From assembly GCA_040757795.1 (NCBI GenBank), contig JBFLWG010000044.1, forward strand, positions 1-8,679: DNA of 8,679 nucleotides. The letters run 5' to 3'. Positions 1-6,356 of this stretch are shown piece by piece. Every line of letters begins with the position of its first letter. The first letter of the stretch is position 1. Position numbers and translations under genes: made by a program. A model generated the notes under the pieces. The model had not been told where the DNA came from. It did not search any database and saw only the letters and a program-made list of their open reading frames with translations. This DNA comes from DYTO01 sp040757795. GTDB taxonomy: Archaea > Hadarchaeota > Hadarchaeia > Hadarchaeales > Hadarchaeaceae.

Positions 1-1
1 G

Positions 2-1603
2 ATTCTCACCATCCCTATCAGGGTGAACGACCACAACATCGAGGAGCTCCGCAACTTCGTCAGGAGGGGCCCCGACATATACCCGGGCGCGAATTACGTC
101 ATCAGCCCGGACCGCAAGAGGTACGACCTTCGGTACGCCGACAGGGAGGAGCTTGCCGGCAAGCTGGAGCGGGGATTCTCGGTTGAGCGCCACCTCAAGG
201 ACGGTGACATAGTACTCTTCAACAGGCAGCCTTCCCTTCACAGGATGTCGATAATGGCACATGAGGTGAAGATTCTGCCAGGCAGGACTTTCAGGCTCAA
301 CCTGAGCGTGTGCCCCCCATACAACGCCGACTTTGACGGGGACGAGATGAACGTCCACGCCCCCCAGACCGAAGAGGCTCAGGCTGAGGCAAGGATTCTC
401 ATGAGGGTCCAGGAGCAGATACTCTCTCCAAGGTTTGGCGGCCCCATCATCGGCGGAATACAAGAGCACATCACAGGGGCCTACCTCCTCACCAAAAGGG
501 ACACCAAGCTGACAAGGGAGCAGGCCCAGATGATCCTCGCGAAGGCAAGCATCTTCGAGGACCTGCCAAGGCCTGCCTTCAGGGAGAAGGACGGGGAGCG
601 CTGGAGCGGCAAGCAGATATTCAGCATGCTTCTGCCAAAGAAGCTCAACCTCAAGTTCAAGGCGAAGGTCTGCGAGAACTGCGTGCGCTGCAAGGAGGAT
701 GGGTGTGAAGTCGACGCCTATGTCGTCATAAAGGACGGAGAGCTGGTGTCAGGCGTGATCGACGCGAGAAGCTACAAGGCGCTCGACAGGTGCGAAATAC
801 TCGACAGGATAGTCAAAGACTACGGGACGACGACCGCGCGAGAATTCCTTGACAAGCTAACGAAAATATCCATAGCATCTGCCATGATGATCGGTTTCAC
901 GACAGGGATAGATGATGAAGACATCCCGGCCGAAGCTGCCGAGAGGATAGCCGATGTCCTAAGCGAGGCGAAAGAAAAGGTGAACAAGCTGATAGAAGTT
1001 TACAACGCAGGGGAGCTGGAGCCACTGCCGGGCAGGTCCTTGAAAGAGACACTTGAGATGAGGGTCATGGAAACTCTGGCTGAGGCCAGGGACGCCACGG
1101 GGACGATAGCCGAAAAATACCTCGGGATGGACAACCACGCGGTCATCATGGCCAGGACCGGAGCCCGAGGCAGCATGCTCAACCTCACCCAGATGGCCGC
1201 CTGCGTGGGGCAGCAGTCGGTAAGGGGCGAGAGGATAAGCCGCGGATACAGGAGGCGCACCCTCCCCCACTACAAGATGGGGGACCTGGGGGCCGAGGCT
1301 CGGGGTTTCATAAGCTCAAGCTACAAGCGGGGGCTGGAGCCATTGGAGTTCTTTTTCCACGCCATGGGTGGCCGGGAGGGCCTTGTCGACACGGCTGTCA
1401 GGACTGCCCAGAGCGGATACCTCCAGCGCCGGCTGATCAATGCCCTGCAGGACCTCAGGGTTGAGTACGACGGAACAGTGAGGGACGACAGGGCCGCGAT
1501 AGTGCAGTTCACTTACGGTGAGGACGGCGTCGACCCGGCCAAAAGCGACAGCGGGAAGTCGGCTAACGTGGCGAAGATCATCGACAGGGTGATGGGTGAG
1601 TAG
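2..1603 (+). CDS. rpoA1: DNA-directed RNA polymerase subunit A' (Rpo1N), C-terminal part, 5' end cut by window edge
   Basis: This is the largest catalytic subunit of archaeal RNA polymerase, in the half that carries the active-site metal. The frame is open from base 2, so the protein starts left of the window; the GTG at 23 is internal (ILTIPIR precedes it and matches the family). About 533 residues are visible. The catalytic Mg-binding motif NADFDGDEMN is at 323-352. A four-cysteine cluster C-x2-C-x2-C-x4-C lies at 671-706. The bridge-helix region runs from about 1320 to 1440 (GLEPLEFFFHAMGG, then TAQSGYLQRRL). The protein ends after the QFTYGEDGVDP region, where archaeal A' normally ends and A'' takes over, so this is the natural split and not a break. 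The TAG stop is followed at once by the rpoA2 ATG with no spacer, suggesting coupled translation in one operon. Identity is essentially certain; only the N-terminus is unseen. Confidence 0.98.
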   Translation: MLTIPIRVNDHNIEELRNFVRRGPDIYPGANYVISPDRKRYDLRYADREELAGKLERGFSVERHLKDGDIVLFNRQPSLHRMSIMAHEVKILPGRTFRLNLSVCPPYNADFDGDEMNVHAPQTEEAQAEARILMRVQEQILSPRFGGPIIGGIQEHITGAYLLTKRDTKLTREQAQMILAKASIFEDLPRPAFREKDGERWSGKQIFSMLLPKKLNLKFKAKVCENCVRCKEDGCEVDAYVVIKDGELVSGVIDARSYKALDRCEILDRIVKDYGTTTAREFLDKLTKISIASAMMIGFTTGIDDEDIPAEAAERIADVLSEAKEKVNKLIEVYNAGELEPLPGRSLKETLEMRVMETLAEARDATGTIAEKYLGMDNHAVIMARTGARGSMLNLTQMAACVGQQSVRGERISRGYRRRTLPHYKMGDLGAEARGFISSSYKRGLEPLEFFFHAMGGREGLVDTAVRTAQSGYLQRRLINALQDLRVEYDGTVRDDRAAIVQFTYGEDGVDPAKSDSGKSANVAKIIDRVMGE

Positions 1604-2782
1604 ATGGCAGGGGTGTCTCCAGAAACTATCAAAGCCGAGGTCCAGAAGCTGAAGAACCAGGTCCCGGAGCTAGTGATTCAGAAGCTGCAGTCGGAACTGG
1701 TCAGGGTGGGCAAGGAAAGAGCGATAACTAGGGAGCAGCTGGAAAAAATCATCGATGAGTCAAGAAATGCCTACGTCAAAGCCATCGTGGAGCCTGGCGA
1801 GGCCGTGGGGACGGTGGCGGCGCAGTCAATGGGGGAGCCTGGGACGCAGATGACGCTCAGGACGTTCCACTATGCTGGTGTCGCCGAGCTTAACGTCACC
1901 CTTGGTCTGCCGAGGCTGATAGAAATACTGGACGCGAGGAAGACGCCGTCGGCGGCCCTCATGACAATTTACCTAAAAGAAAAATACGCCAACAGCAAGG
2001 CAAGAGCCACGGAATTCGCGCAGAAGATAGAGATGACAACAGTTAATGACGTCTCGATAGTCTCCGAGACCGACCTGATAAACATGGTCTTTGTTGTCAC
2101 CCTTGACCGCACCAGGCTCACCAAGAGGGGGCTCACTCCCACCCAGGTTTCGAACACCATAAAGGACAACCTGAGCCTTGACGCGACGCTGGACGGGTAC
2201 AAGCTTAGGATCAAGCCTGCCGTCCAGAGCATTTCGGAACTCAGGAGGATCTCGAACCGTGTCAGGACCCTCCCTCTCCAGGGGGTAAAGGGGATATCCA
2301 GGGTTCTCGTGAAGCTCGAGGGGGATGAGTATGTTGTCTACACCGAGGGGTCCAACCTGCAGGCGGTGCTTGAAATGTCGGAAGTCGACCAAACCAGGAC
2401 CTCGACAAACAACATCCACGAGATTGTGGAAGTTCTTGGGGTAGAAGCCGCGAGGAACGCGATAATAAACGAGACTTTGAAGACGCTGGAAGAGCAGGGG
2501 CTGGATGTGGACCTCCGGCACATAATGCTGGTCGCGGACACCATGACCGCCACGGGAGCCATCAAGCCCGTTGGGAGGCACGGCGTGAGCGGCGAAAAGG
2601 CCAGCGTGCTGGCCAGGGCCTCGTTCGAGATAACCACGAACCACCTTCTGGACGCATGCATTCACGGGGAGTCCGACAAGCTGTATGGGGTAATAGAAAA
2701 CGTGATTGCCGGACAGCCCATTCCTTTGGGCACCGGCTCCGTCGAACTTGTACGGAGAGAGGAGAAGGGTGGACGTAAATAA
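1604..2782 (+). CDS. rpoA2: DNA-directed RNA polymerase subunit A'' (Rpo1C)
   Basis: This is the C-terminal half of the split largest RNA polymerase subunit, 392 residues, close to the usual archaeal length. It pairs with A' to complete the active centre. The trigger-loop segment is visible as GEPGTQMTLRTFHYAG at roughly residues 76-91, followed by LGLPRLIEILDAR. The C-terminal part has the conserved GRHGVSGEKASVLARASFE and ends with the family pattern GQPIPLGTGSVELV before a basic tail. The ATG at 1604 directly abuts the rpoA1 stop. Possible ribosome-binding bases lie inside the rpoA1 end (GGGTGAG). The 3' end overlaps the start of rpl30e by 14 nt. No missing motif or frameshift is seen. Confidence 0.98.
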   Translation: MAGVSPETIKAEVQKLKNQVPELVIQKLQSELVRVGKERAITREQLEKIIDESRNAYVKAIVEPGEAVGTVAAQSMGEPGTQMTLRTFHYAGVAELNVTLGLPRLIEILDARKTPSAALMTIYLKEKYANSKARATEFAQKIEMTTVNDVSIVSETDLINMVFVVTLDRTRLTKRGLTPTQVSNTIKDNLSLDATLDGYKLRIKPAVQSISELRRISNRVRTLPLQGVKGISRVLVKLEGDEYVVYTEGSNLQAVLEMSEVDQTRTSTNNIHEIVEVLGVEAARNAIINETLKTLEEQGLDVDLRHIMLVADTMTATGAIKPVGRHGVSGEKASVLARASFEITTNHLLDACIHGESDKLYGVIENVIAGQPIPLGTGSVELVRREEKGGRK

Positions 2783-3071
2783 GGAGATAGGGCAGGCGAT
2801 CGCGACAGGCGAGGTGGCTGTCGGCATCAAAAGGACAGCAAAAGCCCTGAAGCGCGGCAGCGCCAAGCTTGTGATAGTCGGGTCAAACTGCCCGGAAAAC
2901 GCTCTAGCCGATATAAAGCATTACGCGAAAATTGCCGGAGTACCTGTGCACGCATTTTCTGGCGACAGCGGCGAGCTGGGTCTTGCATGCGGCAAACCAT
3001 TTACAGTGAACGCCATTGCAATAGTAGACCAGGGAAGTTCCAGCATTCTCAGCGCGGTGGAAAGAAGATGA
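2769..3071 (+). CDS. rpl30e: 50S ribosomal protein L30e
   Basis: This 100-residue ribosomal protein of the L7Ae/L30e/Gadd45 RNA-binding fold belongs to the large subunit and is specific to archaea and eukaryotes. Visible family features are VDVNKEIGQAIATG at the N-terminus, then GIKRTAKALKRGSAKLVIVGSNCPE, and the C-terminal half GVPVHAFSGDSGELGLACGKPF. The frame is open further upstream, but I chose the GTG at 2769 because it places the family's VDVNK start at residue 1 and follows a purine-rich GGAGAGAGGAG (2754-2764). The gene overlaps the end of rpoA2 by 14 nt and its TGA overlaps the nusA ATG (ATGA). This position between rpoA2 and nusA is the conserved archaeal order, so coupling to RNA polymerase synthesis is likely. 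Confidence 0.93.
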   Translation: MDVNKEIGQAIATGEVAVGIKRTAKALKRGSAKLVIVGSNCPENALADIKHYAKIAGVPVHAFSGDSGELGLACGKPFTVNAIAIVDQGSSSILSAVERR

Positions 3072-3496
3072 CGGTGAAGCTAAGTTCTGAAGAGCTAAGA
3101 TATATCGCACTCTTTGAGGGCCTCACTGGCGCAAGAATCAAGGACTGTGTGGTTGACGAGGACCACGGCCTTGTGACTTTTGTCGTCTCGGAGGGAGACA
3201 TGGGACTGGCAATCGGCAAGGGGGGCATCAGGATAAAGAAGGTCAAGAACGCAATCGGGAAAACTGTCGGTGTCTTTGAATATTCTGACGACCCTGAGGG
3301 TTTCCTGAAAAACATTTTGAAACCTGCCAAGGTGAACTCGGTGAAGTTCAAGGAGGAGGGGGATAGGAGAGTTGCCGAGGTCACGGTCGACCCCATGGAC
3401 AAGGGGGTTCTTCTGGGTAAAGGTGGCAAAAGGATCCTGAACGCGAAAAAGCTCGCGCAGAGGCATCACCAGATCGGCGACATCGTTGTAAAGTGA
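3068..3496 (+). CDS. nusA: NusA-like RNA-binding protein with two KH domains
   Basis: This 142-residue protein is the archaeal NusA homologue. It consists of two KH RNA-binding domains and lacks the N-terminal polymerase-binding and S1 domains of bacterial NusA, which is normal for archaea. KH1 carries its GKGG loop at residues 50-53 (LAIGKGGIRIKKVK) and KH2 carries GKGG at 117-120 (LLGKGGKRILNAK). It is thought to act with transcribing RNA polymerase or nascent RNA, but its archaeal role is less well defined than in bacteria. The ATG at 3068 overlaps the rpl30e stop as ATGA; GGTGG at 3056-3060 is a suitable ribosome-binding site. An upstream start in the same frame would only add an unrelated tail read through rpl30e. 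The gene ends 40 nt before the rps12 ATG. Confidence 0.95.
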   Translation: MTVKLSSEELRYIALFEGLTGARIKDCVVDEDHGLVTFVVSEGDMGLAIGKGGIRIKKVKNAIGKTVGVFEYSDDPEGFLKNILKPAKVNSVKFKEEGDRRVAEVTVDPMDKGVLLGKGGKRILNAKKLAQRHHQIGDIVVK

Positions 3497-3500
3497 TGGA

Positions 3501-3507
3501 TTTAAAG
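3501..3507 (+). promoter_or_regulatory. Possible TATA box for rps12
   Basis: TTTAAAG lies just after the nusA stop, in the 40-nt gap before rps12. With the usual archaeal spacing of about 26 nt from box centre to start site, transcription would begin near 3530, leaving a leader of about 7 nt before the ATG at 3537. The surrounding AT-rich bases contrast with the GC-rich genes. This rests on motif and spacing only, and the box is a weak match to the consensus. Confidence 0.35.
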
Positions 3508-3536
3508 CACCTGATTTGCAATTGTTTAGGGTTAAC

Positions 3537-3971
3537 ATGAAGTCACCTAAAGGAGAGTTCGCGGCGCGGAAGCTTTCGCTAACGAGGCAGAGGTTCAGGT
3601 GGAAGAGCGCAAGGTACAAGACGCGGGCGCTCAGGCTGAAGGAAAAGGCAGACCCGCTTGAGGGCTCCCCACAGGCGAAGGGGATAGTCCTGGAGAAAGT
3701 GGGGATAGAGGCGAAGCAGCCAAACTCCGCCATCAGGAAATGCGTCAGGGTGCAGCTTGTCAAGAGCGGGCGCCAGGTCACCGCCTTCGCGCCGGGGGAC
3801 GGTGCAATCGGGTTCATCGACGAGCATGACGAGGTCGTGATCGAGGGCATCGGCGGGGCGAAAGGGGGGGCTTACGGCGACATCCCGGGCGTCAGATACA
3901 GGGTCACCAACGTCAATGGGATATCACTGAAGGAACTTGTGAAGGGCAGGAAGGAGAAGCCCACGAGGTGA
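3537..3971 (+). CDS. rps12: 30S ribosomal protein S12 (archaeal uS12)
   Basis: Protein S12 sits at the decoding centre of the small subunit and contributes to codon-anticodon checking. The protein is 144 residues. The conserved core is present: DPLEGSPQAKGIVLEKVGIE, then KQPNSAIRKCVRVQL, FAPGDGAIGFIDEHDEV, the glycine-rich GIGGAKGG, and GDIPGVRYRV, ending in the basic GRKEKPTR. The frame continues upstream to a TTG at 3516, but the ATG at 3537 gives the family-like start MKSPKGEFAARK and has AGGG five bases upstream (3528-3531), a weak ribosome-binding site. The stop TGA at 3969-3971 lies inside the strong GAGGTGAT that appears to serve the following rps7, so the two genes are probably translated together. 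Confidence 0.95.
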   Translation: MKSPKGEFAARKLSLTRQRFRWKSARYKTRALRLKEKADPLEGSPQAKGIVLEKVGIEAKQPNSAIRKCVRVQLVKSGRQVTAFAPGDGAIGFIDEHDEVVIEGIGGAKGGAYGDIPGVRYRVTNVNGISLKELVKGRKEKPTR

Positions 3972-3972
3972 T
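3965..3972 (+). promoter_or_regulatory. Strong Shine-Dalgarno sequence before rps7, spanning the rps12 stop
   Basis: GAGGTGAT is an eight-base match to the complement of the archaeal 16S rRNA 3' end (known tail GGAUCACCUCCU). GAGG ends 7 nt before the CTG at 3976, an ideal distance, and the rps12 stop codon lies inside the motif. It supports initiation at 3976 even though that codon is CTG. Confidence 0.6.
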
Positions 3973-3975
3973 TGT

Positions 3976-4581
3976 CTGGTTTTCAAGTACTTTGGCGAAT
4001 GGGGCGTCGAAGATGTTGTCATAAAGGATTCCGGCCTTAAGCAATACATCCGGCTGGAGCCCAAGCTAGTCCTGCACAGCGGGGGCAGGCAAGCCGAGAA
4101 GCTGTTCGGCAAGTCGGATGTGCCGATAGTCGAGAGGCTCATCAACAAGATCATGAGGTCTGGGCCTGGCGCCAGGAAGTTGGGCGGCAAAATAATAAGG
4201 GGCGTGGGCGCCACTGGAAAAAAGCACAAGGCTTACAACATTGTGAAAAAATCTTTCAAAATCATCTCGGAAAAAACCAATAAGAACCCTGTACAGGTCC
4301 TCGTCAACGCCGTCCAGAATGCCGCGCCGAGGGAAGAGACCACCCGCATAACATACGGTGGGATCTCATACTACGTGGCTGTGGACGCGGCGCCCCAGAG
4401 AAGGCTTGACTCCGCAATCAAGAACCTGGCCGCGGGGGCTTTTTCAGCATCTTTCAACACAAAGAAACCCATGGAGGTGTGCCTGGCCGAGGAGATAATC
4501 ATGGCTTCAAACAACGATGTGAAGAGCTTCTCTGTGGCGAGAAAAGAGGAGCTGGAAAGGATAGCCAAGGGGGCCAGGTAA
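3976..4581 (+). CDS. rps7: 30S ribosomal protein S7 (archaeal uS7), apparent CTG start
   Basis: Protein S7 organises the head of the small subunit near the mRNA exit channel and E site. From the CTG at 3976 it is 201 residues, the usual archaeal size. The N-terminal part VFKYFGEWGVEDVVIKD, LKQYIRLEPKLVLHSGGR and EKLFGKSDVPIVERLINKIM clearly belongs to archaeal S7. The core NAAPREETTRITYGGI and APQRR and the end MASNNDVKSFSVARKEELERIAK follow. The frame is open from 3943 but contains no ATG, GTG or TTG before the GTG at 4120, which is internal (codon 49) and would remove conserved sequence. The strong Shine-Dalgarno at 3965-3972 favours CTG 3976. Alternatively, a missing T in the TTTT run at 3980-3983 would put GTG 3968, overlapping the rps12 stop as GTGA, in frame. 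Product identity is sure; the start is not. Confidence 0.93.
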   Translation: MVFKYFGEWGVEDVVIKDSGLKQYIRLEPKLVLHSGGRQAEKLFGKSDVPIVERLINKIMRSGPGARKLGGKIIRGVGATGKKHKAYNIVKKSFKIISEKTNKNPVQVLVNAVQNAAPREETTRITYGGISYYVAVDAAPQRRLDSAIKNLAAGAFSASFNTKKPMEVCLAEEIIMASNNDVKSFSVARKEELERIAKGAR

Positions 4582-4584
4582 ACC

Positions 4585-4592
4585 TTTTTATA
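4585..4592 (+). promoter_or_regulatory. TATA box for tuf (EF-1A)
   Basis: TTTTTATA lies 3 nt after the rps7 stop and is close to the archaeal TATA consensus. The usual spacing places the start site near 4613-4616, giving a short leader that would include the GAGAGGTG ribosome-binding site at 4616-4623. The bases just upstream, GGTAAACC, could be the TFB-recognition element but are not a strong match. The T-run could also help end the upstream transcript. Confidence 0.6.
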
Positions 4593-4629
4593 CGGTTATG
4601 AGGATGAAAAATAGCGAGAGGTGCAGAAC

Positions 4630-5895
4630 ATGGCAACGAAACCACACATGAACCTTGTGACGATCGGTCATGTCGACCACGGAAAGTCCACCACAATGGG
4701 GCGGCTGCTCTTCGAGAAGGGGGTCGTCAAGGAGGAAGAGGTAAAGAAGTTCGAGGCGATGGGGGACAAGGGCAAGTCATTCAAGTTCGCTTGGGTCATG
4801 GACGCCCTGAAGGAGGAGAGGGAGAGGGGCCTGACAATAGACCTGGCCCACAAAAAATTTGAAACTGAAAAGTATTACTTCACAATCATAGACGCTCCCG
4901 GCCACAGGGACTTTGTCAAGAACATGATCACCGGGGCCAGCCAGGCTGACGCCGCGGTGCTGGTGGTGGCGGCCGACGACGGGATAATGCCTCAGACAAG
5001 GGAGCACGCCGCGCTTTCGTTCACACTCGGGGTGGCGCAGCTGGTGGTCGCGATAAACAAGATGGACCTTGTGGAGTACAAGCAGGACGTCTTCAACAAG
5101 CTCAAGGCTGAAATAATCGACCTGCTCAAGGCCGTGGGGCACAGGGCCCCTGAAAAGTTCATTTTTGTGCCGCTCTCGGCGTTCAACGGGGAAAACGTGA
5201 GCAAGAAGAGCGAGAAGATGAAGTGGTACACGGGGCCGGTGCTTTACGAGGCCTTGGACAGCTTCACGGTGCCGGAGAAGCCCCTCGACAAACCCCTCAG
5301 GGTGCCCGTCCAGGACGTTTACTCCATAACTGGGGTGGGGACGGTGCCGGTGGGGAGAGTGGAAACCGGTGTGATCAAAGTGGGCGACACGATAATTTTC
5401 GAGCCTGCCGGCGTGACCGGCGAGGTAAAGTCGATAGAGATGCACCACGAGCAGATTCAGAAGGCTGAGCCGGGGGACAATATTGGCTTTAACGTCAGGG
5501 GCGTTGACAAGGCGGCCGTCAAGAGGGGGGACGTGATTGGGCACCCGCAAACGCCTCCGAAGGTTGTGAAGGATTTCAAGGCGAGGATTGCGGTGCTCCA
5601 GCACCCGACGGCTGTGGCCGCGGGCTACACTCCTGTGTTCCACGCTCACACCGCGCAGGTTGCCTGCACGTTGACAGAAATCGTGAACAAGCTCGACCCC
5701 AAGACGGGCGAGCCGCTCCCGGAAAAGCCGGAGTTCATAAAGAAGGGTGACCTTGCCACGATTCTTGTAACGCCGACAAGGCCGATGGTTCTGGAAAAGG
5801 CATCTGAGATACCACAGCTCAGCAGGTTCGCCATCAGGGACATGGGGATGACGGTGGCCGCGGGCGTTTGCATAGACTCCACCCTCGCAAAGTAG
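4630..5895 (+). CDS. tuf: Translation elongation factor 1-alpha (aEF1A)
   Basis: This GTPase delivers aminoacyl-tRNA to the ribosomal A site. It is 421 residues with all three EF-1A domains. The GTP-binding motifs are intact: GHVDHGKS (13-20), the switch I threonine in RERGLTID (T69), DAPGH (88-92), NKMD (143-146) and SAF (183-185). Domain 2 begins near VPVQDVYSITGVGTVPVGRVE and domain 3 near residue 310, with HPTAVAAGYTPVFHAHTAQVAC. The region before QTREH is short (AADDGIMP), lacking the insertion of crenarchaeal and eukaryotic proteins. A GTG at 4621 is in frame, but the ATG at 4630 gives MATKPHMNLVTIG and sits 8 nt after GAGG of the GAGAGGTG site, while 4621 overlaps that site. A TATA box at 4585 suggests its own strong promoter in addition to read-through from the ribosomal genes. 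Confidence 0.98.
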   Translation: MATKPHMNLVTIGHVDHGKSTTMGRLLFEKGVVKEEEVKKFEAMGDKGKSFKFAWVMDALKEERERGLTIDLAHKKFETEKYYFTIIDAPGHRDFVKNMITGASQADAAVLVVAADDGIMPQTREHAALSFTLGVAQLVVAINKMDLVEYKQDVFNKLKAEIIDLLKAVGHRAPEKFIFVPLSAFNGENVSKKSEKMKWYTGPVLYEALDSFTVPEKPLDKPLRVPVQDVYSITGVGTVPVGRVETGVIKVGDTIIFEPAGVTGEVKSIEMHHEQIQKAEPGDNIGFNVRGVDKAAVKRGDVIGHPQTPPKVVKDFKARIAVLQHPTAVAAGYTPVFHAHTAQVACTLTEIVNKLDPKTGEPLPEKPEFIKKGDLATILVTPTRPMVLEKASEIPQLSRFAIRDMGMTVAAGVCIDSTLAK

Positions 5896-5898
5896 GTC

Positions 5899-5906
5899 TT
5901 TTTATC
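5899..5906 (+). promoter_or_regulatory. Possible TATA box before rps10
   Basis: CTTTTTAT stands 3 nt after the tuf stop, the same octamer found just after the rps7 stop (4584-4591). Normal spacing puts the start site near 5928-5930, at or just beside the rps10 ATG, so the transcript would be nearly leaderless. The T-run might instead mark termination after tuf. Motif and spacing are the only evidence. Confidence 0.4.
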
Positions 5907-5927
5907 CATGCCCCATAATTAGGTGGG

Positions 5928-6242
5928 ATGCACTTGCAGAAAGCACGGATAAAGCTCTCGAGCACCGACATACAAAAGCTCGGTGAGGTATGTAACCAGG
6001 TGAAGGGGATAGCCGAGCGGGCGGGAGTGTCCTACATTGGGCCGGTTCCGCTCCCGACCAAGAAAATCAAGATAACAAACAGGAAATCACCGGATGCAGA
6101 GGGGACTCCGACATTTGACCGCTGGGAGATGAGGATCCACAGGCGGCTCATCGACATCCAGGCCGACGACCGCGCGATGAGGCAGCTCATGAGGATACAG
6201 GTCCCTGAAGAGGTCTCAATCGAAGTCGAGCTGAAAACTTAG
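5928..6242 (+). CDS. rps10: 30S ribosomal protein S10 (archaeal uS10)
   Basis: Protein S10 is a head protein of the small subunit and is usually the last gene of this archaeal block. It is 104 residues from the ATG. Clear family segments are QKARIKLSSTD, the IGPVPLPTKK loop, RKSPDAEGTPTFDRWEMRIHRR, LIDIQADDRAMRQLMRI and the end VSIEVELKT. The start is uncertain. The ATG at 5928 is only 1 nt after AGGTGG (5921-5926), whereas the in-frame TTG at 5934 sits at a better distance and would give the typical archaeal beginning MQKARI (102 residues). The ATG fits better if the message is leaderless from the TATA-like box at 5899. The gene begins 32 nt after the tuf stop. Confidence 0.95.
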   Translation: MHLQKARIKLSSTDIQKLGEVCNQVKGIAERAGVSYIGPVPLPTKKIKITNRKSPDAEGTPTFDRWEMRIHRRLIDIQADDRAMRQLMRIQVPEEVSIEVELKT

Positions 6243-6356
6243 TATTCTTGGCGCGGACCTGTGGGGCTTTGCAAAACTAAAGTATTATTTTATTTAACAA
6301 AAGCAAGATTTCGTGTTTTTCAGGCTGTTCATCCGATGGCGGATTCAAAGTTGTTT
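6243..6356. other. Convergent intergenic region, AT-rich, probable transcription ends
   Basis: This 114-nt stretch separates the two converging gene blocks. It is clearly more AT-rich than the genes. On the plus strand it has U-rich runs suitable for archaeal intrinsic termination of the rps10 transcript: ATTATTTTATTTA at 6284-6296, TTTTT at 6316-6320 and TTTTT at 6354-6358, the last overlapping the minus-strand stop codon. On the minus strand, runs opposite AAAA at 6272-6275 and 6299-6302 could end the kinase transcript. No convincing hairpin, tRNA or coding sequence was seen. Confidence 0.5.

Noticed and set aside
1973..2866. Long open frame of 297 codons on the minus strand opposite rpoA2
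   Set aside because: It lies fully antisense to a certain gene, has no recognisable domain or ribosome-binding site, and is explained by GC-rich codon use in rpoA2.
3943..3978. Programmed frameshift joining S12 to S7 as one protein
   Set aside because: The S7 frame is open back into the end of rps12, but there is no slippery site that I can see and the strong Shine-Dalgarno with good spacing gives a simpler explanation.
4621..4629. GTG at 4621 as the start of EF-1A
   Set aside because: It overlaps the ribosome-binding site GAGAGGTG and would add three residues not expected in the family; ATG 4630 fits better.
4777..5649. Long open frame of 290 codons on the minus strand opposite tuf
   Set aside because: It mirrors the EF-1A codons in the antisense frame and is rich in His, Arg, Leu and Val as expected for such a shadow; no family resemblance.
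6243..6356. tRNA or small RNA gene after rps10
   Set aside because: GTTCATCC at 6327-6334 resembles a T-loop, but the flanking bases do not pair and no acceptor or anticodon stem is found.
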